Source: Verrucomicrobiota bacterium
Lineage (GTDB): Bacteria; Verrucomicrobiota; Kiritimatiellia; JAKQHR01
Direction of reading: 5' to 3'
Length of the DNA: 52,744 nucleotides
Assembly (NCBI GenBank): GCA_029557905.1
Contig: JAKQHR010000136.1
Coordinates: forward strand, 1 to 52,744
This document shows positions 7,971-15,691 of this stretch, piece after piece. The position numbers were made by a program, and so were the translations under genes. Under the pieces are notes generated by a model. That model did not search any database. It saw nothing but the letters and a program-made list of their open reading frames with translations, and had not been told where the DNA came from. Numbering within the stretch: position 1 is the first letter of the stretch; each line of letters starts with the position of its first letter.

Positions 7971-9229
7971 TGCATTTCCGCTCATCCATCCGCCTTGCCG
8001 CGATGTGCTCCCTGGTGGCCGCATCGGCCATCGCGGAAGAGCCGGTCACGCTGGCCGTCGGGCCCGCCTCCACGCTGGTGCAGGAATGGCGCACTTTGGT
8101 CCTGCAGCGCGGTGAACAGGAAATTGAAGTCCTGAATCTTCCGGCGGAGACCGATATGTCCTCGCTGCAGCTGCGCCTCAAGCGCCGCGCCCTTCCGGTG
8201 CTTTCGTGGAGCGCCGGGGAAGCCCCTGCGCCGGACGGTTTCTCGCGCCGTGGCCGCGATGCCCGTTGGAGTCGTTCCGGATCCGGGGATTCTGCCGCAG
8301 GCGATTTGCAAACCGTCCGGCTTCGGGTGAATTCCCCGTCATCCGGGAGGCAGGATGTACAGTTGATTTATCTCGTCAGCAACATCACATGGTCCGCGAG
8401 CTATCAGGTTGCGGTACGGGGAGAAGTCGCCGACGACCGGCCCGTCAGCGTGGATCTCTGGAGCCGGATCACGCTGGTGAATTCCACGGCGCTGGCATTT
8501 GACCGGGCCCGCCTGTATTTGACCGGCCTGCCGCCCGCTCCTCCCGCGAAAAAGCCGCCCGGGTTTCTGATGCTGAACCGTGAAAGCCCGCTGTCCGACC
8601 TTTGGCGGCCGGCTGTGCCGCGTCCTGAGCCGCAGTATACCTATGAAATTCCGGAACCGGTGCGGATCATGCCGGGCCGGTCCGACATCAAATTCACCGT
8701 GGCAGAACGTCTGCCGGCTCTTCCTCTTTACCGGCTGACTTCAGAGGCGGTCCCCGTCAGCACGCGCCGCAAAGGCTGGCCGCTCGAACTGCTGCTGGTG
8801 CTGCGCAACCGGCGTGCGTCGGGACTGGGGGTGGCGCTTCCGCCGGGACCGGTGGATATTCATCGAGGGAGTCTCTGGGGCCCCCTGACTGACCGTGGAT
8901 GGCTTCCGCACACGCCGGTTGACGGCGAAATGCGGATCAGCCTCGGGGCCAGCGAGGATGTGCAGGGCTGGCGGCGCGATTTGGGGCGGCAGCGTGCCGA
9001 TGTGGATGCCTGGCACGTGGACTACGAAATTGAAATACAGAATCTGCGGAAGTCGCCGGTCATGATTGAAGTGGAGGAGGCGCCTCCCGTGGTGCTGGCT
9101 TGGGAACTCTTCAGTTCAACCGAAAGCTGCGTCCGCCGCGCCGGCCGGCTGATTTTCCGTCAGGAGGTTCCCGAAGAAAGCCGCCATCGGATAGAGTATC
9201 GACTGCATGTTCGCGAGGCCGCGCTGTAG
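7970..9229 (+). CDS. DUF4139-like exported protein, divergent paralogue
   Basis: The ATG at 7970 shares a base with the stop codon of the previous gene (TGATG); a GTG one codon upstream is in frame. The 419-residue product has a signal peptide ending near AEEP and the same overall plan as its neighbour: an N-terminal TLVLQRGEQEIEVLNLP block, a central YLVSNITWSASYQVAV matching the DUF4139 hallmark, and SRITLVNSTALAFDRARLYL. It has diverged strongly from the upstream protein, so this is an old duplication or a two-subunit arrangement. Function is unknown; export to the periplasm is well supported. Confidence 0.75.
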   Translation: MHFRSSIRLAAMCSLVAASAIAEEPVTLAVGPASTLVQEWRTLVLQRGEQEIEVLNLPAETDMSSLQLRLKRRALPVLSWSAGEAPAPDGFSRRGRDARWSRSGSGDSAAGDLQTVRLRVNSPSSGRQDVQLIYLVSNITWSASYQVAVRGEVADDRPVSVDLWSRITLVNSTALAFDRARLYLTGLPPAPPAKKPPGFLMLNRESPLSDLWRPAVPRPEPQYTYEIPEPVRIMPGRSDIKFTVAERLPALPLYRLTSEAVPVSTRRKGWPLELLLVLRNRRASGLGVALPPGPVDIHRGSLWGPLTDRGWLPHTPVDGEMRISLGASEDVQGWRRDLGRQRADVDAWHVDYEIEIQNLRKSPVMIEVEEAPPVVLAWELFSSTESCVRRAGRLIFRQEVPEESRHRIEYRLHVREAAL

Positions 9230-9271
9230 CGTCTTGTAATTCCGGCCCGCGCGGTTTCCCGGGGAAGGCCG

Positions 9272-9865
9272 TCAGTTGCCGATGCGGACGGACCAGTCGT
9301 GCCCGGCATAATCCGGTGTTCCGATCCACTGCTGGCCAAGGGCATTTTCCTGGCTCTTTTCGGGCACTGCGTCACGGAGAAGATAAGCCTCTTTGGTATC
9401 GCCGTCTTTCCATCCCTTGGCCTGGATCACATAGTAATTCTCACCGGGCCGCGTGATGTCCGCGCCGATTTCAACGCGCCACAGGTCCAGCATGGCCTCA
9501 CCGGCCAGAGGCAGGCCGTGAAAGGTCTGCGCGTTGAGACCCATCGGCGAGAGGGGAATATTCTTGATCCACTGTGCCATGACCCAGTGTTCGGTCTCGC
9601 CGTTCCACCAGCGGACAAACACCTGTTCATCGAGGTCCCCCGCAAAATTGTTGGCGGTGAGGACATAGATGACGACGGGCGCATCGTTGGGGATGACAAT
9701 GCCGGAGGGGGACAGGAAAGTGAAATCTTCGCCGGGCACCTGCTCTGTGGCGCGATCATCCACATCGTCGGCGTCATCATGATAGGTCCAGTCCATGTTG
9801 ATCTGCGCGGAGGCGGCCGCGGCGGAAAAGCAGACAAAGGCCAAAACGAAAAACCAGTTCTTCAT
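9272..9865 (-). CDS. Exported hypothetical protein
   Basis: The ATG at 9865 is chosen because AAGGA lies eight bases upstream and the product then starts with a clean signal peptide, MKNWFFVLAFVCFSAAAASA. The 197-residue protein has an acidic N-terminal mature part (DDADDVDDRATE) and a beta-rich, Trp-rich domain (VFVRWWNGETEHWVMAQW). It ends WIGTPDYAGHDWSVRIGN. I recognise no family. It is a monocistronic gene convergent with the DUF4139-like gene and divergent from the LacI-type regulator, which may control it. Confidence 0.65.
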   Translation of the reverse strand: MKNWFFVLAFVCFSAAAASAQINMDWTYHDDADDVDDRATEQVPGEDFTFLSPSGIVIPNDAPVVIYVLTANNFAGDLDEQVFVRWWNGETEHWVMAQWIKNIPLSPMGLNAQTFHGLPLAGEAMLDLWRVEIGADITRPGENYYVIQAKGWKDGDTKEAYLLRDAVPEKSQENALGQQWIGTPDYAGHDWSVRIGN

Positions 9866-9900
9866 GACACGCATCCTTTCATGCAAAAAGCGTTCAAGGC

Positions 9901-9919
9901 CTTTATTAAAACGTTAAAG
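9901..9919. promoter_or_regulatory. Possible LacI-type operator core
   Basis: The sequence TTAAAACGTTAA, centred on AACGTT at 9910-9915, has the central CG and flanking A/T symmetry typical of LacI-family sites. It lies between the exported protein gene and the divergent LacI-type regulator. No footprint or second site supports it. Confidence 0.25.
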
Positions 9920-10018
9920 CCTTCCGGAAACAAGAAAATAGCGGGCGGCTAAACCGCTTGACTTCGCCGGCTGTTTGTTGGAACCTTCCCCGGTAAATTT
10001 TTTTGAACAGGATTGATC

Positions 10019-11044
10019 ATGAAACGCCCAACAATCAGTGATATCGCCGCGGAGTGCGGAGTTTCCCTCAGTACGGTTTCTCTGGTGCTCAACAACAATC
10101 CCCGCATCAGCGAGGCCACCCGCGAGAAAGTCTGGAAAGCGGTTGAAAAGTTCAGCTACTATCCCAACGTCCAGGCGCGCGGTCTGGCCATGTGCGCCAG
10201 CCAGGTCCTCAGCGTGGTGGTTCCCAACCTGCGCCACGTTTTCTCTGACATCTACTTCGGAGAAATCATCAGCGGCATCTATGATGCCGCCACACAGGCC
10301 AACTGCAAAGTGATTCTGGACATTGCCAACGAAAAATTCGTTGAGCGCCATGAGCACATGAGCCTGCTGAAATCGCGCCGCGTGGACGGCATGCTTTTCA
10401 TTGCATCGTCCGTGGAGCATGAGTATCTCTTTGATTTCGAGAAAACCTCCTATCCCTTCATGCTGGTCAACCATTATTTCCCGGGACACAGTCTCAACTA
10501 TATCGTTTTTGACTACAACCAGTCGGGCCGCATCTCCGCGGAGCATCTGCTGGGTCTCGGTCACCGGTCCATAGGAATCATCACGGGCCTGAACACGTAC
10601 ACCGGCCGCAGCCTGAGCGAAAGCTTCAGAACCACCTGTATTGGGGCCGGCCTGTCGGAAAAGGATCTTCCGCTGACCGACTGCGGTCCGGAATGGAGCG
10701 AAGGCGCAGGCGAGGAGGCCGCCCGCCGGCTGGTTGAGGCCAACCCCTCCATCACTGCGCTCATGTGCGGAAACGACCGCATGGCCATCGGCGCGCTGCG
10801 CTATCTGCACACCCGCGGCATCCGGGTGCCGGAGCAGATGTCGGTGATCGGCATGGATGATATTCCCCGCGCGACCTACACGACGCCGGGACTGACCACC
10901 ATCCACCATTCGCTTTATGAAATCGGCCGGCTGGCCTGCGAGCGGCTTCTGTCGCTGTTCCGCGGCGAGATCAAAACCTGCAGCGAAGTGCTTCCGGTGA
11001 ACCTGGTCGTGCGCGAATCCACCGCCACGCCCGCCAGCCGCTGA
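10019..11044 (+). CDS. LacI-family transcriptional regulator
   Basis: The ATG at 10019 follows an AGGA ribosome binding site; an in-frame TTG at 10013 is less likely. The 341-residue product begins with the LacI helix-turn-helix, TISDIAAECGVSLSTVSLVLNNN, then the hinge helix NVQARGLA, then a periplasmic-binding-protein-like effector domain with the usual SVVVPNLRHVFSD entry and VIGMDDIPRATYTTPGLTTI near the end. Such regulators usually sense sugars. Candidate targets are the divergent exported-protein gene or its own promoter. The start codon of the NYN nuclease gene follows two bases after the stop. Confidence 0.92.
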   Translation: MKRPTISDIAAECGVSLSTVSLVLNNNPRISEATREKVWKAVEKFSYYPNVQARGLAMCASQVLSVVVPNLRHVFSDIYFGEIISGIYDAATQANCKVILDIANEKFVERHEHMSLLKSRRVDGMLFIASSVEHEYLFDFEKTSYPFMLVNHYFPGHSLNYIVFDYNQSGRISAEHLLGLGHRSIGIITGLNTYTGRSLSESFRTTCIGAGLSEKDLPLTDCGPEWSEGAGEEAARRLVEANPSITALMCGNDRMAIGALRYLHTRGIRVPEQMSVIGMDDIPRATYTTPGLTTIHHSLYEIGRLACERLLSLFRGEIKTCSEVLPVNLVVRESTATPASR

Positions 11045-11046
11045 GC

Positions 11047-11505
11047 ATGAACGTCACGCGCCTGCTTGTGGACGGCTACAGCCTGCTTCACAGCGCTCCC
11101 GAATTCTCCAAATACATCCGCAGCGGCATGGAGATCGGCCGCGAACGGGTGCTCCAGCGGGTGCGTCTGGCGCTCCCGGACCTGGCGCCGGAGGCGGTTG
11201 TGGTCTTTGACGGGCGCGAAGGTTCGCTGGAGGATATGGAGCACATTCAGGTTGTGTATGCTCCAGCGCACAAAACCGCGGATGCCGTGATTGAGCGCAT
11301 GGTGGCGGAGTCCCCGCACCCTGAAGAGCTGCTGGTGATCACGGCTGACCGCGCCGAGCGCGACACCGCGGCCGGTTTCGGGGCGCAGGTCATGTCCTGC
11401 GCGCAGTTTCTGGAACTCACCGGACGCGTGCGAACGGAAAACATGCCGCGCCCGCGGAAGAAAAAACTGGGAACGCTGGGCGACGCGTTTCCGAAACCCC
11501 GCTGA
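11047..11505 (+). CDS. YacP-like NYN-domain ribonuclease
   Basis: The 152-residue product has the features of the YacP-like NYN branch of the PIN-like nucleases: an N-terminal RLLVDGYSLLHS with the first metal-binding Asp, VVVFDG near residue 58, KTADAVIERMV with an acidic residue near 83, and LLVITADRAERDTA near 100. These give the usual cluster of Asp residues for a Mg-dependent endoribonuclease; the B. subtilis homologue Rae1 cleaves mRNA on the ribosome. The C-terminal tail is basic and may contact RNA. It lies two bases after the LacI-type gene and is probably cotranscribed with it. Confidence 0.85.
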   Translation: MNVTRLLVDGYSLLHSAPEFSKYIRSGMEIGRERVLQRVRLALPDLAPEAVVVFDGREGSLEDMEHIQVVYAPAHKTADAVIERMVAESPHPEELLVITADRAERDTAAGFGAQVMSCAQFLELTGRVRTENMPRPRKKKLGTLGDAFPKPR

Positions 11506-11510
11506 TCAAA

Positions 11511-11595
11511 AACTTCCAATCCCTGGAACTTTTCTCAAAAAAACTTCCAATCATTGGAACTTTTTGCGGAAAAACTTCCAATGACTGGAACTTTT
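11511..11595. repeat. Three tandem 31-bp palindromic repeats
   Basis: TTCCA...TGGAA palindromes start at 11514, 11545 and 11576, exactly 31 bp apart. Each is flanked by AAAAC on the left and CTTTT on the right; the middle one is the perfect TTCCAATCATTGGAA. They lie between two convergent genes, where they could act as a triple bidirectional terminator or as binding sites. Confidence 0.75.
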
Positions 11596-11597
11596 GC

Positions 11598-12593
11598 TCA
11601 GGCCTTGTCGCCCCATTCGTCTTCAAGCTCAATCGGTCCGGTTTCCGCGACTTTGCCGCGGTTGACGAACCAAAGCGCCAGCTTGAACAGGCCGATGGGG
11701 ACCACCGCGCCGTAGAAAAGCACGTGCAGCAGGTTGAAGTGATAGATCGAGGACGGCATGGCCCGGTACAGGTTGTAAAAGATGATCAGGCAGCTCAGCC
11801 ATACGGTGCCGAAGTTCGGCATGGCGTCGCCGGATCGCATCCAGTGGAGACCGGGGAACCTGATTCTTGTGAAGGGCCAGAACAGGTTCGATCCCATGAA
11901 TCCAAGCTGGTCCTCGAGCACATGGACGGAATAGCCGGCGGTGATCACGGCGCCCGCCCGCCAGTCCCAGATCAGCGTGCCGATGATGCCGAAAAACAGC
12001 CCCACGGTCAGAGCATGCGTCCATTCACGGTGCCACGGGAGGAAGTGCATGATCACACCGCCCTTGCCGTCGGAGGCAAACCCGAACGTCGGGCCGTCGA
12101 AGATATCCACGCGGGTAGTGGCGTCATAACTCTGGAACAGCTTGCAGGGGATCTTCGCGCGTCCGATTTCTCCCTCCATTTTGCTGGCGCCCGGGATGGG
12201 CACCTGGCCGGTATTGACCACGGGCCCGAACTTGACGAGCACCTCGTCTGTTTCCGTGTCGAACTTGATCACATACTGCTGCCACGCGTCGGCCCCCATG
12301 CGGATTGTGCTGCACTTCACCCGCACCAGCTTTTTACTTTCAGAGGCGGCCTTGACGGAGGCCGCGAGCTGGTCGGCGATGCTCTGCGGATCGGGCTTCA
12401 GCGGGTCCGGCTCTATATACAGATCGTGCTTGTAAAAGAAGCGGTAGATCTTGAAATCGAGCGTGTCGGGCAGCAGGCCGAAGGCGCCGCCCAGGATGAA
12501 ATACATCGGATTGCTTTCCTGTGCGGCCTGGATCGCCCAGGGGAAAAAAGAAGTGACGGCCACTCCGGATGCGAAATGTGAAATACCTTTCAT
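11598..12593 (-). CDS. Membrane-bound metal-dependent hydrolase-like protein (YdjM/DUF457-like)
   Basis: The 331-residue product starts with MKGISHFASGVAVTSFFPW and ILGGAFGLLPDTLDFK, the early His and Asp motifs of the YdjM family. A long soluble insert (residues about 60-185) follows, then PWHREWTHALTVGLFFGIIGTLIWDW and YSVHVLEDQLGFMGSNLFWPF with further conserved His and Asp, and two C-terminal membrane segments. The conserved His/Asp set suggests a membrane-embedded metal site; the substrate is unknown. The insert is unusual for the family. It is the last gene of a minus-strand operon with a transporter-like protein and a multi-OB protein, and has an AAGGAAC ribosome binding site. Confidence 0.7.
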   Translation of the reverse strand: MKGISHFASGVAVTSFFPWAIQAAQESNPMYFILGGAFGLLPDTLDFKIYRFFYKHDLYIEPDPLKPDPQSIADQLAASVKAASESKKLVRVKCSTIRMGADAWQQYVIKFDTETDEVLVKFGPVVNTGQVPIPGASKMEGEIGRAKIPCKLFQSYDATTRVDIFDGPTFGFASDGKGGVIMHFLPWHREWTHALTVGLFFGIIGTLIWDWRAGAVITAGYSVHVLEDQLGFMGSNLFWPFTRIRFPGLHWMRSGDAMPNFGTVWLSCLIIFYNLYRAMPSSIYHFNLLHVLFYGAVVPIGLFKLALWFVNRGKVAETGPIELEDEWGDKA

Positions 12594-12611
12594 GGCTTCA
12601 GTTCCTTCCGT

Positions 12612-13946
12612 TTATATCAGTCCCAGCAGGTCGGCAATTTTGTGCCCGAAGCCCGACATGTTGCAGGCGATCGGGAGCAGCAAAATCCCCAGGCAGTTCA
12701 AGCGGCGCGACGCGAAGAGCACCGGAATCAGTCCGATGCCCGTTCCCACCGCCATGATGAACAGGCCCGCCCAGCTCGTGACAAGATACACCAGCAGCAC
12801 GATAATTGCCAGTGCGACGGCCGAGACATAGCGGTAGTTGTAGCGGCCGATCAGCCAGATCACGCCGCGGGTGAGGGGGCTCATGATGAGGTAGGAGACC
12901 GCGCCCGCGATGGCGATGGTGGCCATGATCAGGTAATAGTCGCCATAGCCGACGGGGGTGTGCAGGCTCTTGATCATCCAGGCGCCGCCGCCCCGGGTGA
13001 CTCCGAGACCCGGTACAAACATCAGCATAAACGCTCCGGTGTAGTAAAGCACCTTGGAGACGCCCTGCGACATGATGAACACCCGCTCGTCGCGCTGGGC
13101 GGTGGCGTGGCCCGCCAGCAGGCCGCCGATGCCGCCGGTGATCACCGGAAAGAACGCGGCGAAGCCGCCGCCCAGTCCGCCCGCGGCGGAACTGCGCAGA
13201 ATGACGCTCCCGTCCACATCCATGGAATCAGCGATGTGCTGCGGGGGAACCTCCGCGCCGCTGATGATGTTCAGCAGGCACCATGGAATGGCAAACAGGC
13301 CGACAAAGGCCGGCATGATGTTCTGGAAGGCCATTTCCGTGGAGATCGGCGAACGGTTCAGCAGGATGAATCCCATGATGCCGGAAATGAAGAAGGTGAA
13401 CAGGCCCGCCGCCAGCGAGCGCCAGGCGTCGCCAAACTTCCGCCAGCCCGCAGGACCTGAATTGCCGCCCTTCGGCCATTCCGAAAGCAGAATATACGTG
13501 ATGATGACCCACAGCACCCAGTGCATGTGGCCGCGCAGGACGGCCTGCACAACCGGCAGGAGTTTCGGGGCCAGGGGGCCGACAATGAAGACCAGAATGA
13601 AAATGCCGGCCAGGCTGCCGACGCCGGTCATCATGGTGCCTTCATAACCGCGTCCCATCATCAGGTATTTCTGTCCCGGGAGCACGGTGAAAATGGCGCT
13701 CTCGTCCGGCGCGCCCAGCAGCATCGAAGGGATGGTGTTCAGAATGGACCATCCCACGATCATGCTGGACATGAAGGGGAGATAGACTTCCGCGGGCATG
13801 GTGATGCCCAGGTCCGCAAGCCAGTAGATCAGAAGCACCAGCAGGCCCATCACGTTGTAGACGTGCAGGCCCGGCAGGCAGGACAGCACGCATGAGAGCA
13901 CGGTGCCGACGACTGTTGCGAATAAAGCGAGCAGGGCGGATGTCAT
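12612..13946 (-). CDS. TctA-like polytopic membrane transporter
   Basis: The ATG at 13946 gives a protein that starts MTSALLALFATVVGTVLSCVLSCLPGLHVYNVMGLLVLL, the opening of TctA/DUF112 (tripartite tricarboxylate transporter large subunit-like) proteins. The 444 residues form about ten to twelve membrane segments, with the family-like block PSMLLGAPDESAIFTVLPGQKYLMMGRGYEG and a second Gly-rich ITGGIGGLLAGHA. No TctB or TctC partner is present, which is typical of the stand-alone branch. The substrate is unknown. The gene starts seven bases after the multi-OB gene and lies 18 bases before the YdjM-like gene, so the three products may work together at the membrane. Confidence 0.7.
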   Translation of the reverse strand: MTSALLALFATVVGTVLSCVLSCLPGLHVYNVMGLLVLLIYWLADLGITMPAEVYLPFMSSMIVGWSILNTIPSMLLGAPDESAIFTVLPGQKYLMMGRGYEGTMMTGVGSLAGIFILVFIVGPLAPKLLPVVQAVLRGHMHWVLWVIITYILLSEWPKGGNSGPAGWRKFGDAWRSLAAGLFTFFISGIMGFILLNRSPISTEMAFQNIMPAFVGLFAIPWCLLNIISGAEVPPQHIADSMDVDGSVILRSSAAGGLGGGFAAFFPVITGGIGGLLAGHATAQRDERVFIMSQGVSKVLYYTGAFMLMFVPGLGVTRGGGAWMIKSLHTPVGYGDYYLIMATIAIAGAVSYLIMSPLTRGVIWLIGRYNYRYVSAVALAIIVLLVYLVTSWAGLFIMAVGTGIGLIPVLFASRRLNCLGILLLPIACNMSGFGHKIADLLGLI

Positions 13947-13953
13947 GTTTGAC

Positions 13954-15549
13954 CTATTCCTGCACCACGGCGATGCCCTGTTCGTTCTCGGGAACGACCT
14001 GTGCAACGCCCTGATAGGGCTTCACGGGTCCGCGCACCTTCACGGTGATCCCCGTGTCCAGCGCGTCGCGGGCTGATCCCGCCACCAGCCGGTCCCACAG
14101 CACGATCTTTACAGTTCCGCTGGCGTCGGTCAGCGGATAAACCACGCCGCTTCGCAGCGATTCGGGCTCTCCAAGCACACCCTGCACGGTGACCACCTGA
14201 CCCTCCATCGCGGTGGTGACCTGCCCGGCGGGCATGGCCTCGCCGAGATCCGCCGGCCCGCCGGCGTAGTCAACATCCATTTGCGCAGCCGCCACGGGCG
14301 CCGCCGCGGAGAGAATGGTGATCTGGTCCGGGAAGGTGACCTTGAGCTGAACTTCATCGCGATAAACATCCACATCGCCGCGCACCTGAATGCGCTGCCC
14401 AACCTGCGGTTTGTTATTCCCGATCTGCTGCGCGACCTTTTCCCAGTAGACCACCATGCGGTAAGTGCCGCCGTCCTCGATAATGATTCGGGTGGGGGCC
14501 TTGGAGCCCGCGGCGGGGTCGTGGACTTCGCGCACGACGCCTTCGGTGATTACCCGGGAGCCTTTTTTCTCGGCGGTCACTTCATCAAGCATCAGGGATT
14601 CGGTCTGCGGCCGCCCGCCGGCCGGGGGAGAATAGCGGGGTGTTGAAACAGCAGGGCCCGTGGCCTGGGCCACCATCACGGGCGCTCCGGGCCCGGCGAC
14701 CATGCTGCGGATGTCCGCCCTGCCTGTGAATTCTATGTCCTTGCCGCCTGCCATGCGCAGCTGGAGGTTGCCTCGGTAGCTCCCAATCCCCGCGCGGACG
14801 CTGACCTTCGCGCCGGCTTCCAGAAGATGAGGCTCTTCAATTTCGGCGTGGATGTCCTGCCAGAACGCAACCGGGATTTCGCCGGTGTCGTCCTTTACCA
14901 CAATGGTCCACGGAGCCTTTGAATTGGCCGGCGGCTCCCGGACGGCTGTGATCACGCCCTCGATGAGAACGGAGGGATCCGTGATGTCCTGGCTGATATC
15001 CGCTATCGCGGTGACCTGCAGTTCCGGTTCCGTGAGTGTCAGCTGCGCCGGCGACTGAAGCCGCATGAGCACGTTGTTGTCAGCCGAAACACTCAGGCTG
15101 CCGCTGATTTTGGCCCGATCTCCGAGCCGGGGGACCTTGCCGGCATCCACCAGCGCCTGCGCCTGGCTGGAATAGGCGGTCACGGGGATTTCCCCGGTTC
15201 CGTCATCAATATCAAAGCGGATGCTGCGGACGCGTCCGGCCTGCTTGAACACGCGCGGCTCACTGGTCACATCTCCCTCGATGGTCACATAGGCGAAATT
15301 CATCGTTTCCTTGATGTCGCCGATGCGGATGGTCGGGATTTCCCTGTTCACGGAATACAGATAGAGCAGGCCCAGACCGGCGGTGGCCAGCAGAACGGCG
15401 GCATAACGCGTGACATGCACGCTCAAACGCTTGTTGACGCGCGCGCCGCAGTGGGGGCATTTGTTCAGCGGGCCGACAAAGCGGCCGCAGCTGGAGCAGG
15501 TGATTCCTTCGGGCTGCTGCTCATGACCGGGGAGTGTGTCTGTAGTCAT
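13954..15549 (-). CDS. Zinc-ribbon, single-TM protein with four OB-fold domains
   Basis: The start at 15549 follows an AAGGAA ribosome binding site; the longer frame to 15579 adds ten residues. The 531-residue protein has an N-terminal zinc ribbon (CSSCG about 19-22 and CPHCG about 32-35), one membrane segment (YAAVLLATAGLGLLYLYSV) and then four repeats of a beta-barrel domain, each with an EG-V start, a D-TGEIPV or similar centre and a closing G strand, at roughly 84-165, 195-275, 335-415 and 450-525. These resemble OB-fold domains of the tRNA-anticodon/DUF type. Whether they bind nucleic acid outside the cytoplasm or another ligand is unclear. It leads the operon with a TctA-like transporter. 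Confidence 0.7.
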   Translation of the reverse strand: MTTDTLPGHEQQPEGITCSSCGRFVGPLNKCPHCGARVNKRLSVHVTRYAAVLLATAGLGLLYLYSVNREIPTIRIGDIKETMNFAYVTIEGDVTSEPRVFKQAGRVRSIRFDIDDGTGEIPVTAYSSQAQALVDAGKVPRLGDRAKISGSLSVSADNNVLMRLQSPAQLTLTEPELQVTAIADISQDITDPSVLIEGVITAVREPPANSKAPWTIVVKDDTGEIPVAFWQDIHAEIEEPHLLEAGAKVSVRAGIGSYRGNLQLRMAGGKDIEFTGRADIRSMVAGPGAPVMVAQATGPAVSTPRYSPPAGGRPQTESLMLDEVTAEKKGSRVITEGVVREVHDPAAGSKAPTRIIIEDGGTYRMVVYWEKVAQQIGNNKPQVGQRIQVRGDVDVYRDEVQLKVTFPDQITILSAAAPVAAAQMDVDYAGGPADLGEAMPAGQVTTAMEGQVVTVQGVLGEPESLRSGVVYPLTDASGTVKIVLWDRLVAGSARDALDTGITVKVRGPVKPYQGVAQVVPENEQGIAVVQE

Positions 15550-15691
15550 GGGACTGTTCCTTTCTGTTTGTTTCGCCAATACCTAAAAATCCGATACAGC
15601 CTGACAAGACTACCGAAGCGGGCCTTTTTTGGATAGTCTTAAATACAGAATTTCTGTAGGTTTCCGGCCTGTGAATGACTGGAAAGACCTT

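Noticed and set aside
11511-11595. The three 31-bp repeats as a CRISPR array
   Set aside because: The repeated part is an internal palindrome with short variable centres, there are no unique spacers of 30 bp or more, and no cas genes are near.
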